64,000 nucleotides of DNA, taken from positions 21,042 through 85,041 of the forward strand of contig DJUX01000059.1 in assembly GCA_002440665.1 (NCBI GenBank), written 5' to 3'. The stretch is from Dechloromonas sp. UBA6271 (lineage in GTDB: Bacteria > Pseudomonadota > Gammaproteobacteria > Burkholderiales > Rhodocyclaceae). A program made the position numbers and the translations under genes. Within the stretch, counting starts at the first letter, position 1; each line of letters opens with the position of its first letter. The notes under the pieces were generated by a model. That model was not told the DNA's origin. It was given only the letters and a program-made list of their open reading frames with translations, and did no database searches. This document shows positions 40,308 to 49,034 of the stretch, one piece after another.

Positions 40308-40799
40308 ATGAGCCAGATTCAGGACGACAGCCGCGCCTTGCGCAATGCATTCGGGCGCTTCGCTACCGGGGTGACCATCGTCACGGCTATCGACCCGGAC
40401 GGACAGCCGATCGGCCTGACCGTCAATTCCTTCTCTGCGGTGTCGCTGCAGCCGCCGCTGGTCCTCTGGTGCCTCGACAACGCCTCGCACAACCTCGAGG
40501 CCTTCCGCCGCGCCAGCCACCATGCCATCAATGTTCTGGCGGCCGGGCAGATCGATCTCTCCAACCGTTTCGCGACCTGGCCGGTCGATCGCTTTGTCGG
40601 GCTGCCCTGGCAGCCCGGTACTGGGGGCGCGCCAATCTTTTCGGGTTGCTGCGCCAGCTTCGAAGTGGCCAACGAAGCATCGTATCCCGGCGGCGACCAC
40701 ACGATTTTCGTCGGCCGGGTCGAGAAATTCGCCGAGGCGACCGATCTTGTCCCCCTGTTGTTTCACGCCGGGCAATATCGCGTATTGAGCGAGGATTGA
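40308..40799 (+). CDS. Flavin reductase-like protein
   Basis: The 163-residue protein begins MSQIQDDSRALRNAFGRFATGVTIVTA, the FMN-binding split-barrel signature of the flavin reductase family. GLTVNSFSAVSLQPPLVLWCLD and GDHTIFVGRVEKF are further family positions. It reduces FMN/FAD with NAD(P)H, usually for a partner monooxygenase not seen here. It is divergent from mutY and followed by tRNA-Gly. Confidence 0.9.
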   Translation: MSQIQDDSRALRNAFGRFATGVTIVTAIDPDGQPIGLTVNSFSAVSLQPPLVLWCLDNASHNLEAFRRASHHAINVLAAGQIDLSNRFATWPVDRFVGLPWQPGTGGAPIFSGCCASFEVANEASYPGGDHTIFVGRVEKFAEATDLVPLLFHAGQYRVLSED

Positions 40800-40841
40800 A
40801 CCGGGAGGCCACTACGCTTAGAATGCAGCCTCCGATCCAGA

Positions 40842-40915
40842 GCGGGCGTCGTATAGTGGCATTACCTGAGCTTCCCAAGCTCATGAGGAGGGTTCGATTC
40901 CCTTCGCCCGCTCCA
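40842..40915 (+). tRNA. tRNA-Gly (anticodon CCC)
   Basis: The acceptor stem GCGGGCG (40842-40848) pairs with CGCCCGC (40905-40911), and T-CCA is encoded at the 3' end. The anticodon arm is TGAGC-TTCCCAA-GCTCA with anticodon CCC. The T-arm GGTTCGATTCC is canonical. The D-arm has GTATAGTGGCATTAC. Confidence 0.95.
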
Positions 40916-40970
40916 TAGCGAATGCGTCGGCAACCGGCATTCCGCCAAACTTCCCAGCCCACCGCATGTC

Positions 40971-41858
40971 ATGCGTAGCAACCCGTCCCCCATCCTTGCA
41001 CTAACGCGTGACTCGCTGCAGTTCGTTCGCCGGGTCTATACGACCTTCATGCAGAACCAAGGTTTGTTGCTGGCCGGCGCGATTGCCTACTACATGCTGC
41101 TGTCGATCCTGCCGCTGCTGATCCTGCTAGTTCTGGCGCTGTCTCCGTTCCTGCCCGAGGAACAGTTGCTGTCGACCCTGAGCCGCTATCTGGACCTGAT
41201 GGCGCCCGGCCTTGCCGATCCGCTGGTCGAGCAACTGGCCAAGTTCCTCGGGCATCGCGAGGTGACCGGGGGCGTGCTGCTGGCGACGCTGCTGTTCTCC
41301 AGTTCCCTGACCTTTACGGTGCTCGAGAAGTCGCTGGCTACCATCTTTCATCATCGCATCAAGACCCACCGCCGGCACTGGGTCACCTCGGCGCTGATTC
41401 CCTACGCCTACATCCTGGTCATCGGCGCCGGCCTGCTGCTGGTTACGCTGGCTTCCGGCGCGCTGGAAGCGCTCGGCACCCGCGAGATCAACGTTCTCGG
41501 CCACATTCGCTCGCTCGAGGGGACGGCCGGTGCCCTGCTGTACGCCGTAGGTCTGGGCGGCGAGATACTGCTGCTGAGCTCGATCTATATGGTCATGCCG
41601 ACCGGCCATCTGTCGTGGCGCCATGCCTTGGTCGGCGGCATAACCGCCGGGCTGCTGTGGGAGCTGACGCGGCACTTGCTGGCGTGGTTCTTCGCCACCT
41701 TGTCCAAGGTCGGCGTGCTGTATGGATCGTTCGCTACAGCGATCTCGCTGCTGCTGAGTTTCGAAATCGCCGCCACCGTGCTGCTGGTCGGTGCGCAGGT
41801 TATCGCCCTGTACGAGCAGCGGCCGCGCCGCAAGTCGCCGGCCTCTGGCCGCAGCTAG
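40971..41858 (+). CDS. YihY/BrkB-family membrane protein
   Basis: 295 residues with about six hydrophobic helices. GLLLAGAIAYYMLLSILPLLILL is the characteristic first helix of the YihY/UPF0761 (formerly RNase BN) family, and the terminal helices contain VGVLYGSFATAISLLLSFEIAATVLLVGAQV. Function is not established in the family. The 3' end overlaps the convergent AI-2E transporter gene by four bases. No strong ribosome site precedes the ATG. Confidence 0.88.
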   Translation: MRSNPSPILALTRDSLQFVRRVYTTFMQNQGLLLAGAIAYYMLLSILPLLILLVLALSPFLPEEQLLSTLSRYLDLMAPGLADPLVEQLAKFLGHREVTGGVLLATLLFSSSLTFTVLEKSLATIFHHRIKTHRRHWVTSALIPYAYILVIGAGLLLVTLASGALEALGTREINVLGHIRSLEGTAGALLYAVGLGGEILLLSSIYMVMPTGHLSWRHALVGGITAGLLWELTRHLLAWFFATLSKVGVLYGSFATAISLLLSFEIAATVLLVGAQVIALYEQRPRRKSPASGRS

Positions 41859-42886
41859 GTTTTGTCGCGCGACGGTCCGGAAAGCAGGGCCGCGATCCAG
41901 CGGCTGGCGGGATTCGCCTCGCAGGCAGCAAGCATGGCGATGGTGACCGGAACGCCGATGAAGGCGCCCGGAATTCCCCACAGGAAGCTCCAGAAGAAAA
42001 CCGCGAGGACGACGACGAACGGCGATATGGCGAGCGCGCTGCCGGAGAAGCGTGGCTCCAGATAGCTGCCGATGACGAACTGGATGACGTTGAGGCCGAG
42101 GAAAGCGAGCAGCGCCATCTGCCACGATTCGAACTGTGCGGCGGTGAACAAGGTCGGCAGGACGGTGGCGATCAGCGGGCCGATCACCGGAATGTAGTTG
42201 AGGGCGAAGGCGATGACGCCCCAGGCAGCCGCCAGTTCGATGTCGAGGGCGAAGGTGAAGCCCCAGACGACAAGACCGGTGAGGATGCTGGCGGCGGTGC
42301 GGACCAGCAGATACTTGCGGAATTTCCCGGAAATGCTGGTGGTGGCTGCCAGCATCCGTTCGGCGACCGCGCCATTGCGCAGCGCTTGCAGCTTTTGCCT
42401 GAAGTCGCCGACTTCGAGCAGTCCGAGCATCGTGAAGATCAGGACCATCAGCGAAAAGCCGACGAGGCCGTTGATCCGAACGGCGACCTCCTGAAACATG
42501 CGAACCAGCGACAGCACGTTGAAGCGCTCGGACAGCGGGCCGGCGAGCAGGATGCCGTGGCTTTCCAGCCACTCCGTCGTCATCCCGTAGAGCACGTAAA
42601 AACGGCCGATGTTGGCCATCAGCCAGCGCCCGACCATGCCGATTCCCCAGGCGATCATCGAGGCCAGCGCACCGATGATGACGACTGTCGCCGCCAGTGT
42701 CAGCAGCAGTGCGATCAGCCGCGGAATCCTGGACTCCAGCGCTTTCTGCAGCGGCCAGAGAATGGCGATGACGAACAGCGAGACGGCGACCGGCGCAAAG
42801 ATGGCGCTGCCGAAATACAGGGCTGCCGCGGTGAGGATGGCGGCGCACAATGCGGGCAGGGCGTTGATCGAGTTCTCTCCGGCCAT
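41855..42886 (-). CDS. AI-2E/PerM family permease
   Basis: 343 residues beginning MAGENSINALPALCAAIL with eight or so helices. ALNYIPVIGPLIATVLPT and ISPFVVVLAVFFWSFLWGIPGAFIGVPVTI are the family signatures. Members export autoinducer-2, or act as Na+/H+ antiporters in some bacteria; the substrate here is unknown. The 207-base gap to plsB holds the two divergent promoters. No ordered operon partners are seen. Confidence 0.88.
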   Translation of the reverse strand: MAGENSINALPALCAAILTAAALYFGSAIFAPVAVSLFVIAILWPLQKALESRIPRLIALLLTLAATVVIIGALASMIAWGIGMVGRWLMANIGRFYVLYGMTTEWLESHGILLAGPLSERFNVLSLVRMFQEVAVRINGLVGFSLMVLIFTMLGLLEVGDFRQKLQALRNGAVAERMLAATTSISGKFRKYLLVRTAASILTGLVVWGFTFALDIELAAAWGVIAFALNYIPVIGPLIATVLPTLFTAAQFESWQMALLAFLGLNVIQFVIGSYLEPRFSGSALAISPFVVVLAVFFWSFLWGIPGAFIGVPVTIAMLAACEANPASRWIAALLSGPSRDKT

Positions 42887-43093
42887 GGATGGTTCCGCTT
42901 GGGGTGATGACTGAGGGTGTCGGGCGTATTCCGCGAATTGCCGATACCTGTGGAATGGGGGCGCAGGCATTATAGCGAATTCATATTTCAATGCGCTTGC
43001 AGCCAGCGTAGCGCGAGCGCGAATGCCGCAATTCCCATTAGAATCCTGGTAGCGGGCGGCAATCCGGCAGCCTGCACGGGAGGCGTGGGAATC

Positions 43094-45535
43094 GTGTTCG
43101 ATATTTCCGGCTGGTTCGTTCCATTGGCGCGGCGCGTGCTCTATGCGTGGGTACGCACGACGGTATTCGCCGAGTCGGCGGCGGGGCTCGATCCGGCGCG
43201 CCCGGTCTGCTATGTCCTGCAGGACCGGCATCTGTCGAATCTCCTGGTGCTCTTTGAGGAGTCGCGGCGGGCCGGCCTGCCGCCGGGCGAGGCGCCGCTC
43301 GCTCTCGGTGGTCTAAGGACAAAACGTTCGGTCTTCTTCCTCAACCGGCGGCATGGCGGTGCGGCCCCGGAGGCTTCACCGGCGTTGGTCGGGCAGGTGC
43401 GTGCGGTGGTCGCCGACCCGACGCTCGACGTTCAGCTGGTGCCGGTGGTCATCCTCTGGGGGCGCAGCCCGGCCAAGCAGGAATCCATACTAAAGGCGCT
43501 GCTTGCCGAAACCTGGCGTTCGTCGGGCATGCTGCGCCAGTTCTTCGCGATCCTGCTGCACGGGCGCCAGACGCTGGTGCGCTTCAACCCGCCCTTGTCG
43601 CTGCGCGAACTGGTGCATGGTGGCGCGGTGCCGCTTGGCGAGGCGGCCGCCTTGCGCAAGGTGTCGCGCGTGCTGCGCGTGCATTTCCGGCGACAGCGGG
43701 AAATGGCCATCGGCCCCGATCTCTCGCACCGCAATACGCAGGTCGAGGTCTTGCTGGCCAGCGAGCCGGTGCGCGCGGCGATCGCCGGCGAGGTGGCCCG
43801 GCTGGGAATTTCCGACGGCGAGGCGTACGGCCGGGCACAGAAGTTCGCGCTCGAGATTGCCTCGGACTATTCCTATGGCACGGTGCGGGCCATGGAGTTG
43901 TTCCTCAGCTGGCTGTGGGAGCACCTCTACGACGGCATCGAGATGCACAACTTCGATGTCGTGACGCGCATCGCGCCGGGCCAGGGCATCGTCTATGTGC
44001 CATGCCACCGCAGCCATATCGACTACCTGCTGCTCTCCTACCTGATCTACCGCAACGGCCTGACACCGCCGCACATCGCCGCTGGCGACAACCTCGACAT
44101 GCCGCTGGTCGGTTCGCTGCTGCGTCGCGGCGGCGCCTTCTTCCTGCGCCGCAGCTTCAAGGGCGAACCGCTGTACGCGACGGTGTTCGACGAATATCTG
44201 AACCTGATGCTGGCGCGCGGCTTCCCGGTCGAATATTTCATTGAGGGCGGGCGCAGCCGCACCGGCCGCACGCTGACGCCGAAAGCCGGCATCCTCGGCA
44301 TGACCATCCGCAGCTTCGTCCGCAGCCACAGCCGGCCGCTGGTCTTCGTGCCGGTCTACATCGGCTACGAGCGCGTCATCGAAGGGCAGACCTATGTAAG
44401 CGAACTGGCCGGCCGCCCGAAGCAGCGTGAATCGCTGTGGCAGTTGGTGAAGAGCATCCGCAGCATTCGCCGCGTCTTTGGCAAGGTGCATGTCAATTTC
44501 GGCGAGCCCTTGCCGCTGGCCGGCTTCCTCGATAGTTATCGCCCGGACTGGCGCGCGTCGCCTGCCGACGGCGAATGGCTGCGCGCAACGACGCGCGCGG
44601 CGGCCGGCGAACTGGCGACGCGGATCAACGCGGCGGCGGTGATCAACCCGGTCAGTCTGGTCGCCCTCGGCCTGTTGGCGACCCCGGAATACACCGCCGA
44701 CGAGTACGGGCTGCGGCGGATGATCGCCCACTATCAGGCACTCGACGCGGCGGCGCCCTATTCGCCGCAGCGCATCGCCTGTGCCCTCGATCCGGTGCAG
44801 GTGATCGCGCACGCCGCGCGGCTGGGCATCGTCGAGGAAATCCCGCATCCCTTCGGCAACCTGGTGCGCGTGGTCGACGCGCAGGTCGAGGTCTTGCCCT
44901 ATTTCCGCAACAACGTGCTGCACCTGTTCGCGGTGCCGGCCCTGATCGCCTGCCTGCTCGGCAACAACCGCAGCCTCGAGACGCAGCGCCTGAGCGATGC
45001 GGTGGTTGGTATCTATCGTTTGATGCGTTCGGAACTGTTCCTGCGCTGGTCGGAGGAAGAGTTGCTGGACGAGGTCCGGCGCACCATCGTGATCTTCGCC
45101 GAGCGCGGCCTGCTGATCCGCGCCGAACCCAGCGGCTGGCTGCGGACGCCGGAAACGAACAGCTTGGAATACCCGGAACTGCTGCAGATCGGCGAAACCC
45201 TGCGGCCGATGCTCGGGCGCCATTTCCTGGTCCTGGCGCTGCTCCAGCAACGCGGTTCGGGCGCCCTGACGCGGCGCGTTCTGGAGGAGGACTGCCAGTT
45301 GCTGACCCAGCGGCTGGCGCTCCTGCATGGCTTCAGTGCGGCCGAGATTGCCGACAAGTCGGTGTTCGCCAGTTTCGTCGCCAATCTGCTCGACAGCGAA
45401 CTGCTGCGCGAGGACGACGAGGGACTGCTGCGCTTCGACGAGCATCTGCTGGGGCCGCTCGCATATGCTGAACTGGTGCTGCCGGCCGATGCCCGCCAGG
45501 CGATACGACGCATCGCCGTGCACCAGTCGCAATAA
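43094..45535 (+). CDS. plsB: Glycerol-3-phosphate 1-O-acyltransferase
   Basis: The GTG at 43094 preceded by GGAGG yields 813 residues, close to E. coli PlsB; the frame is open upstream, but the sequence is not conserved there. The acyltransferase motifs are CHRSHIDYLLLSYL (HX4D, about residue 303), FFLRRSFKGEPLYATVF, FIEGGRSRTGR and PVYIGYERVIEG. It makes lysophosphatidate at the inner membrane for phospholipid synthesis. The stop is 24 bases from convergent chrA, and that gap contains a dispersed element. Confidence 0.95.
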   Translation: MFDISGWFVPLARRVLYAWVRTTVFAESAAGLDPARPVCYVLQDRHLSNLLVLFEESRRAGLPPGEAPLALGGLRTKRSVFFLNRRHGGAAPEASPALVGQVRAVVADPTLDVQLVPVVILWGRSPAKQESILKALLAETWRSSGMLRQFFAILLHGRQTLVRFNPPLSLRELVHGGAVPLGEAAALRKVSRVLRVHFRRQREMAIGPDLSHRNTQVEVLLASEPVRAAIAGEVARLGISDGEAYGRAQKFALEIASDYSYGTVRAMELFLSWLWEHLYDGIEMHNFDVVTRIAPGQGIVYVPCHRSHIDYLLLSYLIYRNGLTPPHIAAGDNLDMPLVGSLLRRGGAFFLRRSFKGEPLYATVFDEYLNLMLARGFPVEYFIEGGRSRTGRTLTPKAGILGMTIRSFVRSHSRPLVFVPVYIGYERVIEGQTYVSELAGRPKQRESLWQLVKSIRSIRRVFGKVHVNFGEPLPLAGFLDSYRPDWRASPADGEWLRATTRAAAGELATRINAAAVINPVSLVALGLLATPEYTADEYGLRRMIAHYQALDAAAPYSPQRIACALDPVQVIAHAARLGIVEEIPHPFGNLVRVVDAQVEVLPYFRNNVLHLFAVPALIACLLGNNRSLETQRLSDAVVGIYRLMRSELFLRWSEEELLDEVRRTIVIFAERGLLIRAEPSGWLRTPETNSLEYPELLQIGETLRPMLGRHFLVLALLQQRGSGALTRRVLEEDCQLLTQRLALLHGFSAAEIADKSVFASFVANLLDSELLREDDEGLLRFDEHLLGPLAYAELVLPADARQAIRRIAVHQSQ

Positions 45536-45537
45536 GG

Positions 45538-45573
45538 GCTGTTGCGGTCGACCCGCGTTTCAGGCCAAAAACC
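45538..45573 (-). repeat. Dispersed element between plsB and chrA
   Basis: Minus strand: GGTTTTTGGCCTGAAACGCG, then GGTCGACCGCAACAG. The core fills the 24-base gap between the convergent stops. Confidence 0.8.
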
Positions 45574-46885
45574 GGACGGCCAGCCCGAGCAGGGCGCAGG
45601 TGGCGATGACGTGAATCACGTTCGTCCGGAAGCGGAACAGGGCGATACCAGCGGCCAGCGCGATGGTGGCGGCGAAGAAGTCGAAATTGCCTGCTGCGCC
45701 CGCCGGCCACAGCACGTGCCAGGCGAAGAAGGCGGCCAGGTTGACGATGACGCCGACGACGGCGGCGGTGATGGTGGTCAGCGGCGCCGTGAATTTGAGG
45801 TCGCCGTGCGTGCTTTCGACCAGCGGTCCGCCGCCAAGGATGAACAGAAAGGACGGCAGAAAGGTGAACCAGGTGACCAGTGCCGCCGCCAGCGCGCCGG
45901 CCGCGAACAGCGCATCGGTGCCGAACGGCGCGTGGTTCCAGGCACCGACGAAACCGACGAAGGCGACGACCATGATCAGCGGCCCCGGCGTCGTCTCGCC
46001 GAGTGCCAGGCCGTCGATCATCTGCGCTGCGCTCAGCCAGGCGAAATGTTCGACGGCGCCCTGGTACACGTAGGGCAGCACGGCGTAGGCGCCGCCGAAG
46101 GTGAGCAGGGCGGCCTTGGTGAAGAACCAGCTCATCTGCGTCAGCGTGTGTTGCCAGCCGAGCGCCAGGCTCAGCAGGCCCATCGGCAGCGCCCACAGGG
46201 CAGCGCCGACGGCGGCGATGCGTAGCAGGCGGCCGCTTCTGAAGCGGGCGTGGGCGGGCGGCGGCGTGTCGTCGTCGATCACCGCCGGCCCCGCCGACCT
46301 GGCGGCGCTGCCGTGGCCGCCGCCGGTGGCAAACCTGGACGGTGCCAGGCGGCCGCCGATGACGCCGAGCAGTGCCGCGCCGAGGACGATGGCGGGGAAG
46401 GGCACGTTGAAGGCGAAGAGGGCCACGAAGGCGGCGGCGGCGATTGCCCACAACGCCCCGTTCTTCAGCGTGCGGCTGCCGATGCGCCAGGCGGCATGAA
46501 CGACGATGGCGGTCACCGCCGGCTTGATCCCGTAGAACAGCCCGGCAACCAGCGGCGTCTGGCCAAAGGCCATGTACAGCCACGACAGCGCGATCAGGAG
46601 CAGCAGCGAGGGCAGGACGAAGAGGGCGCCGGCGAGAATGCCGCCAGTGGTACGGTGCAGCAGCCAGCCGAGATAGGTCGCCAGCTGCTGCGCTTCGGGG
46701 CCGGGCAGCAGCATGCAGTAATTGAGGGCGTGCAGGAAACGGCGCTCGGAAATCCAGCGGCGTTTTTCGACCAGTTCCTGATGCATCAGCGCAATCTGCC
46801 CGGCCGGGCCGCCGAAGCTGATGCAGCCGAGTTTCACCCAGAAGCGCAGGGCTGCGCCCAGCGAGGGGGCGACGGGCCGCTGCAT
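45560..46885 (-). CDS. chrA: Chromate transporter ChrA-like, two-domain
   Basis: 441 residues with two homologous CHR halves. Each begins with the family signature: FWVKLGCISFGGPAGQIALMH near residue 15 and FFTKAALLTFGGAYAVLPYV near residue 235. PGPEAQQLATYLG and TTPGPLIMVVAFVG are the paired P-G loops. The protein exports chromate in studied members. The plus-strand gap to plsB holds a dispersed element copy. It begins 7 bases before the stop of the upstream Lon-N gene. Confidence 0.92.
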   Translation of the reverse strand: MQRPVAPSLGAALRFWVKLGCISFGGPAGQIALMHQELVEKRRWISERRFLHALNYCMLLPGPEAQQLATYLGWLLHRTTGGILAGALFVLPSLLLLIALSWLYMAFGQTPLVAGLFYGIKPAVTAIVVHAAWRIGSRTLKNGALWAIAAAAFVALFAFNVPFPAIVLGAALLGVIGGRLAPSRFATGGGHGSAARSAGPAVIDDDTPPPAHARFRSGRLLRIAAVGAALWALPMGLLSLALGWQHTLTQMSWFFTKAALLTFGGAYAVLPYVYQGAVEHFAWLSAAQMIDGLALGETTPGPLIMVVAFVGFVGAWNHAPFGTDALFAAGALAAALVTWFTFLPSFLFILGGGPLVESTHGDLKFTAPLTTITAAVVGVIVNLAAFFAWHVLWPAGAAGNFDFFAATIALAAGIALFRFRTNVIHVIATCALLGLAVRFLA

Positions 46886-46891
46886 CGCCTG

Positions 46892-47533
46892 TCAGCCGAG
46901 CAGCTTGCGCTGGTCGAGGAATTTTTCGAGGATTTCCAGGCGCGAGAGCGGGTCTTCGAGTTCCAGCAGTTTCTGCTTGGCGAGGTTCTGCACCGGCAGG
47001 ATTTCGGTGATGCGATAACCGACCCATTCGGCGTCGTCGTAGCGATGCGGCTCGGGGAAGCGCGCCGGGCCGATGTCGTTGGCGATCCGGCGGAGCAGTG
47101 GCAGCAGGCGCTGGCGCTCGGGCGGCAGGGGCAGCGGGCCGTTGTCCGCGATGATTTCCACCGTTGCGTGCAGCAGATGCTCACTGTCCACACTTTTCTC
47201 GAGGATGCGGAAGCGTTTGCCGCCGCGTACGGTGACCATCAGGATGCCGAGCTGCTCCATTTCCCAGGCGGCGATTTCCGCCAGCGTGCCGACGGCATGC
47301 GGTTCGGCGACGCCGCCGACTTCCTTGCCGGTGGCGATCAGGCAGATGCCGAACGGCTGCTTTTCCTTCATGCAGGCGGCCGCCATGTCGAGATAGCGTT
47401 GCTCGAAAATCTTCAGCGGCAGCACGCCGCCGGGGAAGAGCAGGGTGTTGAGCGGAAACAGCGGAATTTCCATGCGTACCGGCGCCGCGACCGGCTGTTC
47501 CTGGGGGTGGGAAAGGCCGAACCAGCCCATCAT
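46892..47533 (-). CDS. Lon N-terminal (substrate-binding) domain protein
   Basis: 213 residues made of a PUA-like LON domain alone: EIPLFPLNTLLFPGGVLPLKIFEQRYLDM at residues 22-50 and later LEDPLSRLEILEKFLDQ. There is no ATPase or protease part. Such stand-alone proteins are common in proteobacteria, but their role is unknown. The ATG overlaps the ubiX stop by four bases, so it is coupled to ubiX. chrA follows in the same direction. Confidence 0.9.
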   Translation of the reverse strand: MMGWFGLSHPQEQPVAAPVRMEIPLFPLNTLLFPGGVLPLKIFEQRYLDMAAACMKEKQPFGICLIATGKEVGGVAEPHAVGTLAEIAAWEMEQLGILMVTVRGGKRFRILEKSVDSEHLLHATVEIIADNGPLPLPPERQRLLPLLRRIANDIGPARFPEPHRYDDAEWVGYRITEILPVQNLAKQKLLELEDPLSRLEILEKFLDQRKLLG

Positions 47534-48135
47534 GCCCCCCAGCGCTGCATCAGCGTGTGCGGTACGGCGAGCTGGTCGAGCACGCGGGCGACGACGAAAT
47601 CGACGATGTCGGCAACGCTCTGCGGGTGCTGGTAGAAACCGGGGCTGGGCGGCAGGATGACGGCGCCGGCGCGTGCCAGGCGCAGCATGTTTTCGAGGTG
47701 GATCGTCGAGAACGGCGTTTCACGTGGAACCAGTACCAGCTTGCGGCCTTCCTTGAGCACGACGTCGGCGGCGCGCTCGATCAGGTTGTCGGCCAGCCCC
47801 TGGGCGATGGCGGCCAGGGTGCCCATCGAGCACGGGCAGACGACCATGGCGTCGGGCGGGTTGGAACCCGAGGCGACCGGCGCGAACCATTCCTCGCGCC
47901 CGAAAACGGCCAGTTTTTCGGGGTCGACCGCAACCAGGCGGGCGAGGAGGGCAGTTTTGGCTTCGGCCGGGCGCGACGGCAGGTCGAAATCCATTTCCTG
48001 GCGGGCGACGATTTGCGCCGCCTGCGAATACAGCAGCTGCACGTTGCAGCCGGCGGCCAGCAGGCATTCGAGCAGGCGCAGGCCGTAGGGCATGCCGGAA
48101 GCGCCGGTCAGGGCGAGGCAAATGGTTCTGTTCAT
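47530..48135 (-). CDS. ubiX: Flavin prenyltransferase UbiX
   Basis: 201 residues with LALTGASGMPYGLRLLECL (FMN-binding P-loop) near the N terminus, VCPCSMGTLAAIAQGLADNLIERAADV and LVLVPRETPFSTIHLENML, the UbiX signatures. It prenylates FMN with dimethylallyl phosphate to form the UbiD cofactor in ubiquinone synthesis and aromatic decarboxylation. A parS-like site (47717) and a strong dispersed element (47902-47937) both lie inside the gene. Confidence 0.95.
   Translation of the reverse strand: MNRTICLALTGASGMPYGLRLLECLLAAGCNVQLLYSQAAQIVARQEMDFDLPSRPAEAKTALLARLVAVDPEKLAVFGREEWFAPVASGSNPPDAMVVCPCSMGTLAAIAQGLADNLIERAADVVLKEGRKLVLVPRETPFSTIHLENMLRLARAGAVILPPSPGFYQHPQSVADIVDFVVARVLDQLAVPHTLMQRWGA
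47717..47730. promoter_or_regulatory. parS-like site, one mismatch
   Basis: GTTTCACGTGGAAC is identical to the site at 16077. It lies within ubiX and is read VPRET on the coding strand. Confidence 0.7.
47902..47937 (+). repeat. Dispersed element, copy in ubiX
   Basis: GAAAACGGCCAGTTTTTCGG, then GGTCGACCGCAACCAG. Both tracts are present at standard spacing. Confidence 0.88.
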
Positions 48136-48145
48136 TTGGTCTTGG

Positions 48146-48679
48146 TCATTTCGCGGGGGCCGCAGCGGGTGTCTCGGCTAGCAGTTTAGCCGCGATCAGG
48201 CCGTTGATGGTGCCGAAAACCAGCGCCGCGGCGGCGAAGACCGGGGTCAGCATGAAAACCCCGTTGTGCGGGATCAGCCACGCGCGCGCCAGCAGCAGCT
48301 GGCCGCCGATGTGGGCGAAGGCAGCGAGGATGCTGAGGCTGACCGGGCCGAACCAGCGTGCCGGCAGATGGCGGGCGAGGCCGAGGGTCGCCAGGCTGAG
48401 CGTCGTGCCGGTCAGCGACAGGAAGAAACCGGGGGCGAGGAAATAGCCGAGCAGCAGACTGCCGGCCAGCACGCGCAGGCCGCTGACCCAGACCGCGGTC
48501 GCCCAGCCGTAGCGCGTCAGGACGACCAGCGTGACGATGTTGGCCAGCCCGGGCTTGACACCGGGCAGCGGGCTGGGAATCGCCGCATCGACCAGCGACA
48601 GGCCGACCGCCGCGGTGGCCAGCCAGGCGACGCGGCGATCCTCGGCGGTGACGGTGAGTTCAGTAACTGAGACTGTCAT
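48146..48679 (-). CDS. Gx-transporter family membrane protein
   Basis: 177 residues from ATG 48679 with about five helices. PSPLPGVKPGLANIVTLVVLTRYG is the typical motif of the Gx transporter family, also annotated as heptaprenyl diphosphate synthase component I, related to ECF-type substrate-binding subunits. Upstream lies the NusG-II gene, overlapping by 20 bases; ubiX follows after ten. A link to quinone or vitamin import is plausible but not shown. Confidence 0.8.
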   Translation of the reverse strand: MTVSVTELTVTAEDRRVAWLATAAVGLSLVDAAIPSPLPGVKPGLANIVTLVVLTRYGWATAVWVSGLRVLAGSLLLGYFLAPGFFLSLTGTTLSLATLGLARHLPARWFGPVSLSILAAFAHIGGQLLLARAWLIPHNGVFMLTPVFAAAALVFGTINGLIAAKLLAETPAAAPAK

Positions 48680-49034
48680 AGGCCTTGGTCCGCCCGGCGA
48701 TCTGCACACTGACGCGGTTGGGGGCGCAGATGGCGATTTCGCCGGGGCGTGCCAGCCAGCCCTGGCGCACGCAATACTGGCGCGGGCCGGGGTCGGCGAC
48801 GACGCGTGCGCGGCCCGGTTCGATCGCGATATGGGTGGTGCCAAGTGGCCCCGGCACATCGAAATCGTGACGGGTGCGCAGGTCCGCCTCGGCGAAGACC
48901 TGGCCGTTCTGGCGGATGATGGCGCGCTCGGCGAAACCGCCCTGCCAGAGCAGCGGCAGGCTGATCCAGACCAGCGCCGCGCCGCCGGCCATGACCAGCC
49001 AGTCGCCGGGGCGCAACAGGGCCGCCCAGTGCAT
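48660..49034 (-). CDS. NusG domain II-like membrane-anchored protein
   Basis: 124 residues from ATG 49034. An N-terminal membrane helix (GDWLVMAGGAALVWISLPLLW) precedes a small beta domain with CVRQGWLARPGEIAICAPNRVSVQI, the NusG_II (DUF) fold typically encoded next to Gx transporters and ApbE/FMN genes. It is not the transcription factor NusG. Function unknown. Its ATG overlaps the rapZ stop (TGATG). Confidence 0.75.
   Translation of the reverse strand: MHWAALLRPGDWLVMAGGAALVWISLPLLWQGGFAERAIIRQNGQVFAEADLRTRHDFDVPGPLGTTHIAIEPGRARVVADPGPRQYCVRQGWLARPGEIAICAPNRVSVQIAGRTKAYDSLSY

Noticed and set aside
43490..45532. A 680-codon open frame antisense to plsB
   Set aside because: plsB motifs on the plus strand are complete; the antisense product is Arg/Gln/His-rich, as is typical of shadow frames.
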